Assembly (NCBI RefSeq): GCF_027853965.1
Contig: NZ_JAQGLB010000001.1
Span: 496,001-560,000, forward strand
Direction: 5' to 3'
Source of the DNA: Saccharopolyspora indica
Lineage (GTDB): Bacteria > Actinomycetota > Actinomycetes > Mycobacteriales > Pseudonocardiaceae
Length of the DNA: 64,000 nt
This document shows, piece after piece, positions 50,321-60,222 of the stretch. Each line of letters starts with the position of its first letter. Position 1 is the stretch's first letter. The notes beneath the pieces are model-generated. The model saw only the letters and a program-made list of their open reading frames with translations, searched no databases and was not told where the DNA came from. The position numbers and the translations under genes were made by a program.

Positions 50321-53300
50321 ATGGATCCCTTCGTCCACCTGCACGTGCACACCGAGTACTCGATGCTCGACGGTGCTGCGAAGGTGGGGGCGTTGTTCGC
50401 CGAAGCGCAGCGGCTCGGGATGCCCGCGGTGGGGATGACCGACCACGGGAACATGTTCGGCGCCGACGAGTTCTACCAGCAGGCCCGCAAGACCGGCATC
50501 AAGCCGGTCATCGGGATCGAGGCGTACCTGGCGCCCGGCAGCCGGTTCCACAAGAAGCCGGTGTTCTGGGGCGAGGCGAAGCAGCGCGGCACCGACGAGT
50601 CCGGTGCGGGCGGTGACGTCTCGGGTGCGGGCGCCTACACGCACATGACGATGCTGGCGCGCGACGCCACCGGGCTGCGGAACCTGTTCGCGCTGTCGAG
50701 CCGGGCGAGCTTCGAGGGGATGTACCGCAAGCCGCGGATGGACAAGGAGCTGATCGCGGAGTTCTCCGAGGGCATCATCGCCACCACGGGGTGCCCGTCG
50801 GGCGAGGTGCAGACGCGGCTGCGGCTGCGGCAGTTCGACGAGGCGCTGCGGGCGGCGGCGGAGTACCAGGAGATCTTCGGCCGGGAGCACTTCTTCCTGG
50901 AGCTGATGGACCACGGGCTGCCCATCGAGCGATCGGTGCGGCAGGGGCTGCTGGAGATCTCCGGGAAGCTGGGCATCCCGCCGCTGGCGACCAACGACAG
51001 CCACTACGTGACGGTGGACCAGGCGGATTCGCACGGCGCGCTGCTGTGCGTGCAGTCCGGCAAGACGCTCGGCGACGCGTCGCGGTTCAAGTTCGACGGC
51101 GACGGCTACTACCTGAAATCGGCCGGGGAGATGCGGGCGTACTGGGACTCCGAGGTCCCGGGAGCGGCGGACAACACGCTGCTGATCGCGGAGATGGTCG
51201 AGTCCTACGAGGACGTGTGGGGCTTCCAGGACCGGATGCCGCGCGTGACCGACGGCAGCGGCCGGTCCGAGCGCGAGCTGCTGGCCGCGGAGGTCGAGCA
51301 GTACCTGCCGTCGCGCTACCCGGACGGGCCGACCGAGCGGTGCCGCGAGCGGATCCAGGTCGAGCTGGACGTGCTGGCCGCCAAGGGCTACTGCGCGTAC
51401 TTCCTGGTGGTCGGCGACCTGACGCGCTGGGCGAAGTCGCAGGGCATCCACGTGGGGCCGGGCCGCGGTTCGGCGGCGGGGTCGCTGCTGGCCTACATCC
51501 TGCACATCACGAACCTGGACCCGCTGGAGCACGGGCTGATCTTCGAGCGGTTCCTGAACCCGGAGCGCGACTCGCCGCCGGACATCGACCTCGACTTCGA
51601 CGACCGGCGCCGCGACGAGGTGCTGCAGTACGCGATCGACAAGTACGGGCGGGACAAGGTCGCCCAGGTCATCACCTTCGGCAAGATCAAGACGAAGGCG
51701 GCGATCAAGGACGCCGCGCGGGTGCACCACGGCCAGCCGGGCTTCGCGATCGCCGACCGGATCTCCAAGGCGCTGCCGCCGCCGATCGCCGCCAAGGACA
51801 TCCCGCTGTCGGGGATCGTGGACCCGCAGCACGAGCGCTACCCCGAGGCGGCGGAGGTGCGGGGCCTGATCGAGACCGATCCGTCGGTGTCGCAGATCTT
51901 CGACACCGCGCGCGGGCTGGAGGGCCTGATCCGCAACGCCGGTGTGCACGCCTGCGCGGTGATCCTGTCCTCGCAGCCGCTGCTGGGCACGGTGCCGCTG
52001 TGGGCGCGCGACGACGGGTCGATCATCACCGGCTGGGACTACCCGTCGTGCGAGGCCATCGGCCTGCTGAAGATGGACTTCCTGGGCCTGTCCAACCTCA
52101 CCATCCTCGGCGACGCGATCCGCATGGTGAAGGACAACCACGGGGTCGACATCGACCTGTCCAGCCTGGCGCTCGACGACGCGAAGACCTACGAGCTGCT
52201 CGCCCGCGGCGAGAGCCTAGGGGTGTTCCAGTTCGAAGGCGGTGGCATGCGCGAACTGCTCAAGCGCATGCAGCCCACCGCGTTCCCGGACGTGGTGGCC
52301 GCGAACGCGCTGTACCGGCCGGGCCCGATGGAGGTCAACGCGCACCACGACTACGCCGACCGCAAGAACGGCCGCAAACCGATCGAGCCGATCCACCCCG
52401 AGCTCGGCGAGCCGCTCGCCGACATCCTCGCCGAGACCTACGGCCTGATCGTCTACCAGGAGCAGATCATGGCGATCGCGCAGGAGGTCGCCGGCTACAG
52501 CCTCGGGCGGGCCGACATCCTGCGCCGCGCGATGGGCAAGAAGAAGAAGTCCGTGCTGGACCAGGAGTTCGCGGGCTTCCGGGCCGGGATGCTCGCCCAG
52601 GGCTACTCCGACGACGCGATCAGCACGCTGTGGGCGACCATCCTGCCCTTCGCCGGATACGCCTACAACAAGTCGCACGCGGCGGGCTACGCCCTGGTGG
52701 CGTACTGGACGGCCTACCTGAAGGCGAACTACCCGGCCGAGTACATGGCGGGCCTGCTGACCTCCAACGGGGACAACAAGGACAAGATGGCCGTCTACCT
52801 GGCCGAGTGCCGGCGGATGGGCGTGAAGGTGCTCTCCCCGGACGTCAACGACTCCGCGGACACCTTCGCCGCGGTCGGCTCCGACATCCGCTTCGGCTTG
52901 AGCGCGATCCGCAACGTCGGATCCAACGTGGTGGCCTCGATCGTCGAGTCCCGGCAGGAGAAGGGCCGCTACGCCTCCTTCACCGACTTCCTGGACAAGT
53001 CCGAGATCCCGGCCTGCAACAAGCGCGTCGTCGAATCGCTGATCAAGGCCGGTGCGTTCGACTCGCTCGGGCACACCCGCAGGTCGCTGGCGCAGCACCA
53101 CGAGAGCGCCGTCGACGCGGTCATCGGGCTCAAGCGGCAGCAGGCGATGGGCCAGTTCGACCTGTTCGGCGCCGACTCGGCCGGCGGCGCGGAATCCTCA
53201 CCGCTGGCGCACCTGACGTTCACCGCCGAGGAGTGGCCGCGCGAGCAGCTGCTGTCCTGCGAGCGGGAGATGCTGGGCCTGTACGTCTCCGCGCACCCGC

Positions 53301-53878
53301 TCGACGGGGCCGAGCGGCTGCTGGCGCCCCACCAGGACACCGGCATCGCCGGCCTGCGGGAGCTCGGCGGCAAGGAGCAGATCAGGATCGCCGGGATGAT
53401 CTCCGGCATCCAGCGCCGCATCAACAAGAACGGCCACCCGTGGGCCATCGTCACCGTCGAGGACCTCGACGCCGGTGTCGAGGTGCTGTTCTTCCCGAAG
53501 TCCTACGAGATGTTCGCCGACTGCCTGGTCGAGGACACCGCGATCGCCGTCAAGGGGCGCATCAACGAACGCGAGGGCACCATCAGCGTCTTCGCCTCCG
53601 ACGCCGTGCCCGTCGACATCTCCGCCGCCGAGACCGATCCCGGCACCAACCCGCTGACGGTGGAGGTGGAGGCCCGCCACGTCGACCTGGACTACGTCCA
53701 GGAGCTCCGCGCGACGCTGCGCGCGCACCGGGGGAGCACCCCGCTGCGCGTCGTGATCAGGCACGGGCAGCGGCGAACCCGGCTGGCGGTGGACCGGTAC
53801 CCGGTCGAGCCCAGCCCGGCCCTGTTCGGAGAGCTCAAAGCGCTGCGCGGAACGCGCGTCCTCGCCAGCGGTTCGTGA
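50321..53878 (+). CDS. dnaE: DNA polymerase III subunit alpha
   Basis: This is a 1185-aa protein, begun at the ATG after GGGAGAG; a longer in-frame start lacks a ribosome site. PHP domain ([35 protein letters not shown]), polymerase palm with catalytic Asp residues in [16 protein letters not shown], fingers ([20 protein letters not shown]), [20 protein letters not shown], then helix-hairpin and OB domains ([20 protein letters not shown]) and a C-terminal tail. Length and content fit the replicative DnaE1 rather than ImuC-like DnaE2. Its 3' end overlaps the convergent LysR gene by 44 bases. Confidence 0.97.
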   Translation: MDPFVHLHVHTEYSMLDGAAKVGALFAEAQRLGMPAVGMTDHGNMFGADEFYQQARKTGIKPVIGIEAYLAPGSRFHKKPVFWGEAKQRGTDESGAGGDVSGAGAYTHMTMLARDATGLRNLFALSSRASFEGMYRKPRMDKELIAEFSEGIIATTGCPSGEVQTRLRLRQFDEALRAAAEYQEIFGREHFFLELMDHGLPIERSVRQGLLEISGKLGIPPLATNDSHYVTVDQADSHGALLCVQSGKTLGDASRFKFDGDGYYLKSAGEMRAYWDSEVPGAADNTLLIAEMVESYEDVWGFQDRMPRVTDGSGRSERELLAAEVEQYLPSRYPDGPTERCRERIQVELDVLAAKGYCAYFLVVGDLTRWAKSQGIHVGPGRGSAAGSLLAYILHITNLDPLEHGLIFERFLNPERDSPPDIDLDFDDRRRDEVLQYAIDKYGRDKVAQVITFGKIKTKAAIKDAARVHHGQPGFAIADRISKALPPPIAAKDIPLSGIVDPQHERYPEAAEVRGLIETDPSVSQIFDTARGLEGLIRNAGVHACAVILSSQPLLGTVPLWARDDGSIITGWDYPSCEAIGLLKMDFLGLSNLTILGDAIRMVKDNHGVDIDLSSLALDDAKTYELLARGESLGVFQFEGGGMRELLKRMQPTAFPDVVAANALYRPGPMEVNAHHDYADRKNGRKPIEPIHPELGEPLADILAETYGLIVYQEQIMAIAQEVAGYSLGRADILRRAMGKKKKSVLDQEFAGFRAGMLAQGYSDDAISTLWATILPFAGYAYNKSHAAGYALVAYWTAYLKANYPAEYMAGLLTSNGDNKDKMAVYLAECRRMGVKVLSPDVNDSADTFAAVGSDIRFGLSAIRNVGSNVVASIVESRQEKGRYASFTDFLDKSEIPACNKRVVESLIKAGAFDSLGHTRRSLAQHHESAVDAVIGLKRQQAMGQFDLFGADSAGGAESSPLAHLTFTAEEWPREQLLSCEREMLGLYVSAHPLDGAERLLAPHQDTGIAGLRELGGKEQIRIAGMISGIQRRINKNGHPWAIVTVEDLDAGVEVLFFPKSYEMFADCLVEDTAIAVKGRINEREGTISVFASDAVPVDISAAETDPGTNPLTVEVEARHVDLDYVQELRATLRAHRGSTPLRVVIRHGQRRTRLAVDRYPVEPSPALFGELKALRGTRVLASGS

Positions 53879-54872
53879 GGCTCGCCCCGTCGCCCCTTCC
53901 GGACGGATCCGGGGCAGGGCGCTCGTCGGCTGCCGCCGCGAGGTCGAGCGTGCGGACGTCCGCCGGTGGCAGCCACTGGCGTTGCGGGTCGAACGGCCGC
54001 AGGCGCGAGGTGACGTGGTCGATCAGCCGGGGCAGCACGGGGTGCCGGTTGCCCTGCTTCCACAGCAGGGAGTGCAGGTAGACGGGAGTCGGATCGACGA
54101 TGGGGATCTGGACGATCTCCGGGTGCCACGGAACCCGCAGCAGTTCGCCGCCGAAGGTGAAGCGGTGCTCCGATGCGGCGAGGTAGTCCAGCATGTGGTC
54201 CAGGCCGAAGTTCGGGCCCGACGTGTCGATGGTGAGCCCGAATTCGCGGGCGAGGCAGTCGTAGAAGTCGGCCCATTCGCTGCCGGGTTCGTTGGTCGGC
54301 ATCCAGGCGATCGAGTCCCGGAGGTGCGTCAGCCGCACCTGGCGCCGCTCGGCGAGGGGGTGCGAGCGGCCGACGAGGACGTGGAGGGGACCGAGAAAGG
54401 CGGGGAGGTGCTTGATGCCCGGATCGAGCGGGCCCATCACCCGAGCGACGGCGACGTCGATCGAACCGCTGATCAGCGCGGTCCGCCCGCTCCGGAGCCC
54501 GTTCGAGGTGATGATGTCGATGTCGACGTCGGCGTTGCTGTCGTGGAACCCCCTGACCAGTTCGGTCGCGGGGAGGCGGGTGTCGCTGACGTCCACCCGC
54601 AGCGGGCGGTCGCGGACCCGGATCGAGTCCACGGCCTGATCGGCCAGCGCCAGGAGGGCCCGGGCGTGGCGGAGGAACTCGGCACCGCTGTCGCTGGGCC
54701 TGGCCCCGGTCTGGGTGCGGTGCAGCAACGTCGTGCCCAGGGCGGCTTCCAGCTTCGCGATCCGCCTGGAGACGGCCTGCTGCGTGAGGTCCAGCTGGTC
54801 GGCTGCCGCACCGAAGTGCTGCTCGTCGGCCACGGCGACGAAGGCCCGCACCGCACCGAGGTCGAGTTCCAT
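53835..54872 (-). CDS. LysR-family transcriptional regulator
   Basis: This 345-aa protein has an N-terminal winged HTH ([40 protein letters not shown]) and an effector-binding domain of PBP2 type. Start follows GGGAGGGG. The last roughly 15 codons overlap the end of dnaE on the other strand, so its extreme C-terminus may be a chance extension. Target genes are unknown; the flanking small genes are possible targets. Confidence 0.9.
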   Translation of the reverse strand: MELDLGAVRAFVAVADEQHFGAAADQLDLTQQAVSRRIAKLEAALGTTLLHRTQTGARPSDSGAEFLRHARALLALADQAVDSIRVRDRPLRVDVSDTRLPATELVRGFHDSNADVDIDIITSNGLRSGRTALISGSIDVAVARVMGPLDPGIKHLPAFLGPLHVLVGRSHPLAERRQVRLTHLRDSIAWMPTNEPGSEWADFYDCLAREFGLTIDTSGPNFGLDHMLDYLAASEHRFTFGGELLRVPWHPEIVQIPIVDPTPVYLHSLLWKQGNRHPVLPRLIDHVTSRLRPFDPQRQWLPPADVRTLDLAAAADERPAPDPSGRGDGASLTNRWRGRAFRAAL

Positions 54873-55099
54873 CCTGCCCCTCCCGTGACGACCGAGCACC
54901 GCTTCCGACCGGGCAACAGTACTCACGTGGCGGGCTGACGTCGGACGCCACCGTCTTGCGCTCGGGCGAGGAGCTCCACCTCGCCCCGGTGCTCGCGGAC
55001 TGCTCCGTGCGGGTGACGGCGGCGCGAACCCGGCACGTCCGGCACGGCGCCGCCGGAGACTGGCGCCGCATCAGCAGTCCACCTGGGGAGGAAATCGCG

Positions 55100-55348
55100 A
55101 TGGCTGATGGTTTTCCCGCTTGGTACCGGGCTTACGGCGACGGCGTCAACATCCGGACCCGTCCCGATCCCGGTGCCACCTCGGTCGGTCAGATGCAGAC
55201 CGACGACCGGATCCTGGTCACCGCGCTGCCCGTCACGGGCGGCGCGTACGGCCCGCAGTGCGGCAGCCAGCCGGGCAGCCAGTGGTACCCGGTCGACCAC
55301 TTCGGCCAGCGCCGCTACGTGATCACCGCCTGCCTGGAACGGGTCTGA
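55100..55348 (+). CDS. Small SH3-like domain protein
   Basis: This is an 82-aa protein, ATG preceded by GGGGAGGA. GVNIRTRPDPGATSVGQMQT is the RT-loop strand of a bacterial SH3 (SH3b) fold, with RILVTALPVTGGAYGP and SQWYPVDHFGQRRYVITACL as further strands. No signal peptide or other domain is attached. Such lone SH3b proteins in actinobacteria are of unknown role. Confidence 0.75.
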   Translation: MADGFPAWYRAYGDGVNIRTRPDPGATSVGQMQTDDRILVTALPVTGGAYGPQCGSQPGSQWYPVDHFGQRRYVITACLERV

Positions 55349-55481
55349 CCCGGTCGATCTCCTGTGGACGGTGATCCGCGCCGCGTGATCCGGATCGCAA
55401 GTTCTGCCCCGCCCGCGAGCGGGGGCTCCCGGGGCGGGGTAGAACGTGCCGGAGAAGCCGGTAGCAGGAGGAGGAAAACCG

Positions 55482-55805
55482 ATGATCTTCATCACCGCGA
55501 AGTTCCGCGTCAAGCCCGAGGACGCCGACCGCTGGCCCGAGATCGCCCGCTCGTTCACCGAGGCCACCCGCGCCGAGCCCGGGTGCCTGTGGTTCGACTG
55601 GTCCCGCAGCTTGGCGGACCCGGCGGAGTACGTGCTCGTGGAGGCCTTCCGGGACGGCGAGGCCGGTGCCGCGCACGTCAGCTCGGCGCACTTCAAGACC
55701 GCGCAGCGGGAGCTGCCGCCGCACCTGGTGGAGACCCCGCGGGTCATCAACACGACGCTGGACCAGGACGACTGGTCGGAGCTGGGCGAGATGGCGGTGA
55801 ACTGA
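55482..55805 (+). CDS. Antibiotic biosynthesis-type monooxygenase (YgiN-like)
   Basis: This 107-aa protein starts at an ATG after AGGAGGAGG. Ferredoxin-like ABM pattern: FITAKFRVKPEDADRWPEIA, EATRAEPGCLWFDWSRSLAD and AEYVLVEAFRDGEAGAAHVS with HFKTAQRELPPHL. The family includes cofactor-free quinol monooxygenases. The true substrate is unknown. It is convergent with the AraC gene. Confidence 0.88.
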   Translation: MIFITAKFRVKPEDADRWPEIARSFTEATRAEPGCLWFDWSRSLADPAEYVLVEAFRDGEAGAAHVSSAHFKTAQRELPPHLVETPRVINTTLDQDDWSELGEMAVN

Positions 55806-55899
55806 GCCCGGACGCGCCTCTGCGGCCACCGCAGGGGCGCACCCGGTGCTTTCGCCCGGCGGAACGTCCACATGGGAATGCGCGAGGTGCGGCCTCGGT

Positions 55900-56664
55900 T
55901 CAGCGGGGCTGGAACGAGCTCGGTGCCGTTCCGGTCTGCTTGCGGAACATGGTGGAGAACGCCGCCGGGGTGTCGTAGGCGAGTTCCGCCGCGACCCCGG
56001 TGACCGTTCGACCGGCCGAGAGCAGGTGGATCGCGCGCAGGGCGCAGGCCCGCTGCCGCCACTGCTGGAAGCTCAGCCCCGTCCCGGCCAGGAACGCCCG
56101 GTTGAAGGTGCGGGTGCTCACGCCGAGCCGGGCGGCCCATTCGGCGGGCGATTCGCGGATGCTGGGCGCCGACTGGAACGCCTCGCAGAGCTGCCGGAGG
56201 TCGGCCCGCGCGGGCAGCGGGAGGTCGAAGGGCAGCGGCGCGAGGTTGCGGATCTCGTGCAGCACCAGCTCGACCAGCGCGCCGTCGCGGCCGTGCCGGT
56301 CGTACTCCGGCGGGACGTCGACCGCGGCGAGCAGCAGCTCGCGCAGCAGCGGCGAGACGTCCACGACCCGGCAGCGCGCCGGGAACCACGGCACCGCCGC
56401 GGGCTCCAGGTAGAGGCTGCGGGTGGTGACGCCGTCCATCAGCACCTGGTGGTCGGTTCCGGGCGGGATCAGCACCGCGCGCCGCGGCGGCACCGTCCAG
56501 CTCCCGTCCGCCGTCTCGACCTGCATGATCCCGATCGCGCCGTAGAGCAGCTGCGCGCGGCGGTGCCGGTGGTAGGCCAGCAGGTGCCCGGGCGGGTAGT
56601 CGGTGCCGATCGCCAGCACCGCGCGGTCGATCCCGTCCACCTCGTCCAACGGCACGTTGCGCAC
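55900..56664 (-). CDS. AraC-family transcriptional regulator
   Basis: This is a 254-aa protein. N-terminal cupin-like sensor (GTDYPPGHLLAYHRHRRAQL, WTVPPRRAVLIPPGTDHQVL), C-terminal double HTH (EWAARLGVSTRTFNRAFLAG and TGVAAELAYDTPAAFSTMFR). The GTG start is taken. The divergent gene is a TauE/SafE permease, with 92 bases between the start codons, so the pair is a likely regulator and target, as in many actinobacteria. Confidence 0.9.
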   Translation of the reverse strand: MRNVPLDEVDGIDRAVLAIGTDYPPGHLLAYHRHRRAQLLYGAIGIMQVETADGSWTVPPRRAVLIPPGTDHQVLMDGVTTRSLYLEPAAVPWFPARCRVVDVSPLLRELLLAAVDVPPEYDRHGRDGALVELVLHEIRNLAPLPFDLPLPARADLRQLCEAFQSAPSIRESPAEWAARLGVSTRTFNRAFLAGTGLSFQQWRQRACALRAIHLLSAGRTVTGVAAELAYDTPAAFSTMFRKQTGTAPSSFQPR

Positions 56665-56720
56665 CGGGTCACCCTAACCGACCGGTGGCGTGAACTCGAA
56701 CGTTCGTGGCGTGGCATCGA

Positions 56721-56750
56721 TTGTGCGACAGCGGTGGCCGGTCCTAGCGT
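56721..56750 (+). promoter_or_regulatory. Promoter of leaderless TauE/SafE gene
   Basis: TTGTGC and TAGCGT are separated by 18 bases, and TAGCGT ends six bases before the GTG start. With no ribosome site, transcription probably starts at or next to the start codon. Confidence 0.55.
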
Positions 56751-56756
56751 GGCCGG

Positions 56757-57563
56757 GTGCTCGTCTCCTTCCTCGTGCTGCTCGGTTTCGGCTGCCTGAC
56801 CGGCGTGACCACGGTCCTGTTCGGCTTCGGCGGCGGTTTCATCATCGTGCCGGTGGTGTTCGCGGTCGTCGCCGCCGCCACGGGCGCCGACGCGATGCAC
56901 ACCGCGGTGGCGACCTCGACCGCCGTGATGATCGTCAACGCCTCCACGGCCACCCTCGCGCAGGCCAGGTCCGGACGCCTGCGCAAGGAACACCTCCACC
57001 CGCTGGTCGAGTTCATCGCGCTCGGCGCGGTGCTGGGCGCGGTCGCCGCCATCTGGGCCCCGGACGCCGTCCTGCACCTGCTGTTCATCGGCTACCTCGC
57101 GATCACGATCGCCGACAGCGTCCTCCGCAGGGGATTCCTCGACAACACCCGGCAGCGCGCTCGGGGCGAGCCGCTGGGCAAGGCCGCTTCGACGGCGGGC
57201 GGGGTCGGCATCGGCGCGGTCGCCAGCTTCCTCGGCGTCGGCGGCAGCGTCCTGACCGTGCCGCTGCTCCGGCGCCGCGGGCTGCCGATGGCCGATGCCG
57301 CCGCGATGGCCAACCCGCTCAGCATCCCGGTCGCGGTCGCCGGCACCGCGGTGTACGCCACGGCGACACCGGTGACCGCCTACCCGGGGCAGCTCGGCCA
57401 CGTCAACGTCGTCGTCGCGGCGGCCCTGCTCTGCGGTTCGCTGCCGACCATCGCGGTGGTCAAGCGGCTGGTCGGCAAGATCCCCGACCGGGTGCACGCG
57501 ATCGCCTACCTGGTGCTGCTGCTGATCGTGCTGATCGCGATGGTCGTGACCGCCTTCGCCTAG
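56757..57563 (+). CDS. TauE/SafE-family permease
   Basis: This is a 268-aa protein with about eight membrane helices, such as FLVLLGFGCLTGVTTVLFGF followed by GGGFIIVPVVFAVVAAA, and GGVGIGAVASFLGVGGSVLT, the characteristic repeated 'G-G-G' motifs of the two halves of TauE/SafE proteins. The family exports sulfite or organosulfur anions. It ends in LVLLLIVLIAMVVTAFA. It is paired divergently with an AraC regulator. Confidence 0.88.
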   Translation: MLVSFLVLLGFGCLTGVTTVLFGFGGGFIIVPVVFAVVAAATGADAMHTAVATSTAVMIVNASTATLAQARSGRLRKEHLHPLVEFIALGAVLGAVAAIWAPDAVLHLLFIGYLAITIADSVLRRGFLDNTRQRARGEPLGKAASTAGGVGIGAVASFLGVGGSVLTVPLLRRRGLPMADAAAMANPLSIPVAVAGTAVYATATPVTAYPGQLGHVNVVVAAALLCGSLPTIAVVKRLVGKIPDRVHAIAYLVLLLIVLIAMVVTAFA

Positions 57564-57595
57564 CGGCGGCCGAAAGCCCTTGCCCGGCTTGTGGT

Positions 57596-58489
57596 TCACA
57601 CGAGGATCACCCGGCGCCCGCGGGTGTGGCCGGCCCGGCTGTCGACGTGCGCGGCCGCGGCTTCGGCGAGGGTGTAGGACTTCTCGACCGGGATGTGCAG
57701 CCTGCCCCGCGAGATGAGGTCGACCGCTTCGGCGAGCGCGTCGGGCACGCTCCCGGCCGTGTCGGAGAACCGGACGCCGAGCTTCGGCGCCTCCAGATCG
57801 GCGGTGGAGACCACCTTCCGCGGATCCCCGGTCAGCCCCACGAGCTCGCCGATCACGCCGGAACCGGCCAGGTCCAGCGCCGCGTCGACCCGGCCGAACT
57901 GCCGGACGCGCTCCACCCAGCCCTCGCCGTAGGTCGTGGCGAGGGCGCCCAAGCCCCGCAGGTAGTCCTGGTTCGCGGCCCCGGCCGTGCCGATCACCTT
58001 GATGCCGCGCTCGCGGGCGATCTGCAGCACCGCCGATCCGACGCCGCCGGACGCACCGCTGACCAGCAGCGTCTGCCCGGGCCGCACGCCGACCTCGCGG
58101 ATGATGCGCAGCGCGGTCTCCACCACGGAGGGATATCCGGCGGCTTCCTCGAAGCTCAGCCCGTCGGGCATGCGGGCGAAGGCCGACAGCACGGCGAACT
58201 CGGCGTAGGTGTCCGGGCCTTCGCCGAACACGCGGTCGCCGACCTCGATGCCTTCGACGCCGTCACCGATCTCGTCCACCACACCGGCGGCGTCGATCCC
58301 GACTCCGGCGGGCAGCTCGATCGGATGGGCCTTGAGGATCTGGCCTTCGCGGATCCGCCAGTCGACCGGGTTCACCCCCGCAGCCCGCACGGCGATGCGC
58401 ACCTGCCCCGGGCCCGCGTGGGGTTCCTCGACGTCCACCAGCTGCAGGACTTCCGGACCGCCGAACTCGGCGAAGCTCACTCTCTTCAT
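57596..58489 (-). CDS. Quinone-oxidoreductase-like alcohol dehydrogenase (MDR superfamily)
   Basis: This 297-aa protein has an MDR fold: GroES-like N-terminus (KRVSFAEFGGPEVLQLVDVE, AAGVNPVDWRIREG) and a Rossmann domain with the NADPH motif LLVSGASGGVGSAVLQIA. It lacks the structural-zinc Cys cluster, as in quinone oxidoreductases. It is divergent from a TetR gene and an exact palindrome lies 15-29 bases upstream of its start, so it is probably repressed by that regulator. Confidence 0.9.
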   Translation of the reverse strand: MKRVSFAEFGGPEVLQLVDVEEPHAGPGQVRIAVRAAGVNPVDWRIREGQILKAHPIELPAGVGIDAAGVVDEIGDGVEGIEVGDRVFGEGPDTYAEFAVLSAFARMPDGLSFEEAAGYPSVVETALRIIREVGVRPGQTLLVSGASGGVGSAVLQIARERGIKVIGTAGAANQDYLRGLGALATTYGEGWVERVRQFGRVDAALDLAGSGVIGELVGLTGDPRKVVSTADLEAPKLGVRFSDTAGSVPDALAEAVDLISRGRLHIPVEKSYTLAEAAAAHVDSRAGHTRGRRVILV

Positions 58490-58503
58490 GCCACCAACCG
58501 TAG

Positions 58504-58518
58504 CACTAACGGTTAGTG
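58504..58518. promoter_or_regulatory. Perfect palindromic operator CACTAAC-G-GTTAGTG
   Basis: The 15-base exact palindrome lies between the oxidoreductase start and the divergent TetR gene. Its position and form are typical of TetR-family operators. Confidence 0.65.
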
Positions 58519-58609
58519 TTTTGAATCTGTTGTGGTTTTGCAGCTGATAGGCTCAACGCATGAGACCCGTTGTGTCGAGTCCTGCTCAACCGCACCGCAG
58601 AGGACCGTG

Positions 58610-59281
58610 ATGCAACCCAGCCACCAGAAACCGCAGAACGCGAGATCGATCCGGACGCAACCACCGCTGAAAATCGCGGAGAGGCGGGACAGCGAGGCGG
58701 GACAGCCACCCGGACGCCGCGAGCGCAAGAAGGCCGCGACCCGCCAGAAGATCGCCGACACCGCCCGGCGGCTCTTCCTGGAACGCGGGTACGACGCGGT
58801 GGGCATCCGGGACGTCGCCGCCGAGGCCGACGTGGCCGTGACCACGCTCTTCTCCCACTTCGCCTCGAAAGAGGCCCTGGTGTTCGAGCAGGACGAGAAC
58901 TTCGAGCACCGCCTCGCTCGCGCGGTCGCCGACCGCGCGTCGGACGAACCGCTCATCGCCGCGCTGCGCCGCGAGATGCAGGCCATGGTGCGGCACTGCG
59001 CGGCGGAGGACGCCGCACCGATCTGGCGCATGATCGACGGATCACCGGACCTGCGGCGCTACGAGGAGTCGATGCGGCTGCGCCACGCGGAATCGCTGGC
59101 CGCGGCCATCGCCGCCGATCTCGGCCTGCCGCGGACCACGACGGTGTGCCGGGCGATCGCGAGGTTCGTGGTCGACGCCCACCCGCTGGCCCGCGAGGCC
59201 GCCGATCCCGACACCGCGCTGGACGAGATCTTCGCGATGATCGAGGCGGCCTGGGCGGCCACCGGCCAGGCTGCCGGGTAG
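58610..59281 (+). CDS. TetR-family repressor
   Basis: This is a 223-aa protein begun at an ATG (MQPSHQKPQNARSIRTQ) with GAGG upstream. Basic disordered N-terminal 45 residues, then TetR HTH (TRQKIADTARRLFLERGYDA, IRDVAAEADVAVTTLFSHFA) and a ligand-binding domain with AAIAADLGLPRTTTVCRAIA. Likely represses the divergent oxidoreductase via the palindrome. Confidence 0.88.
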   Translation: MQPSHQKPQNARSIRTQPPLKIAERRDSEAGQPPGRRERKKAATRQKIADTARRLFLERGYDAVGIRDVAAEADVAVTTLFSHFASKEALVFEQDENFEHRLARAVADRASDEPLIAALRREMQAMVRHCAAEDAAPIWRMIDGSPDLRRYEESMRLRHAESLAAAIAADLGLPRTTTVCRAIARFVVDAHPLAREAADPDTALDEIFAMIEAAWAATGQAAG

Positions 59282-59285
59282 GGCG

Positions 59286-60152
59286 TTGGACGCGCGTCAG
59301 CTCGGGTACTTCCTGGCGGTCGTCGATCACGGCGGGGTGAACCGGGCAGCGGTGGCCCTGCACCTCGCGCAGCCCTCGCTGTCGCAGGCCGTCCGGTCGC
59401 TGGAACGCGACCTGGGCCAGGAGCTGTTCCACCGCATCGGCCGCCGCCTGGTGCTCACCGACGCCGGTCGCGCGCTGATCGGCCCCGCCCGGCAGGTGGT
59501 GCGGGGACTGGAGACCGCGCGGGCCAGCGTCGAATCGGTCGCCGGGCTGGCCTCCGGGCGGGTGGACGTGGCCGCGATGCCGTCGCAGGCGGTCGAACCG
59601 CTGAGCGGGATCATCCGGACCTTCGCCGAACGGCACCCCGGGCTGTCGGTGGCCGTCAAGGCGGCCTTCACCGCGGGCGGCGTGCTGGAGCTGGTCCGCA
59701 GCGGGGTGGCGGAGCTGGGATTGCTCGCCAGCACCGAACCGCTCGCGGAGGCAGGGCTTTCGGTGACCCCGCTGGGCAGGCAGCGCTTCGTGGTGGTGGC
59801 AGGCGCCGGCGGGCCGTTCGCGGAGCTGAGCGCGGTGCGGTGGGCGGACCTGGCCGGGCAGCGGGTGATCGCCGGCCAACCGGGCACCGGCATGCGGCGG
59901 CTCGTCGACGAGATCCGCGCGTCCGGCGTCGACCTGCGGCAGGTCGTGGAGACCGAGCACCGGGAGGCGATCCTGCCCCTGGTGCTGGCCGGAGTGGGCG
60001 TGGCGGTGCTCGCCGAGTCGTGGGCACCGCTGGCCCGCCGGGCCGGAGCCGTGGTGCTCGACCTGATCCCGGAGGCCCACCTGCACGTCGCGGTGGTCAG
60101 CCGCACCGATGCGCTCACCCCGGCGGCCGCGGCGTTCCTGCGCTGCTTATAA
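59286..60152 (+). CDS. LysR-family transcriptional regulator (TTG start)
   Basis: This 288-aa protein begins LDARQLGYFLAVVDHGGVNR with a TTG that fits the family N-terminus; GGGTAGGG precedes it and it starts four bases after the TetR stop. HTH reads RAAVALHLAQPSLSQAVRSL; effector domain contains LVRSGVAELGLLASTEPL and AILPLVLAGVGVAVLAESW. It precedes the tartrate-dehydrogenase-like gene by 70 bases and is a likely regulator of it. Confidence 0.88.
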   Translation: MDARQLGYFLAVVDHGGVNRAAVALHLAQPSLSQAVRSLERDLGQELFHRIGRRLVLTDAGRALIGPARQVVRGLETARASVESVAGLASGRVDVAAMPSQAVEPLSGIIRTFAERHPGLSVAVKAAFTAGGVLELVRSGVAELGLLASTEPLAEAGLSVTPLGRQRFVVVAGAGGPFAELSAVRWADLAGQRVIAGQPGTGMRRLVDEIRASGVDLRQVVETEHREAILPLVLAGVGVAVLAESWAPLARRAGAVVLDLIPEAHLHVAVVSRTDALTPAAAAFLRCL

Positions 60153-60222
60153 GCGCAACCTATGAGGCGGGCTCGGATTCCGTCTTGGACGCGGCACCGC
60201 GACCGGTGGTGGTATTCCGGCC

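Noticed and set aside
49481..52141. 886-codon minus-strand frame overlapping dnaE
   Set aside because: It is antisense to the polymerase gene, and its translation shows no family motif.
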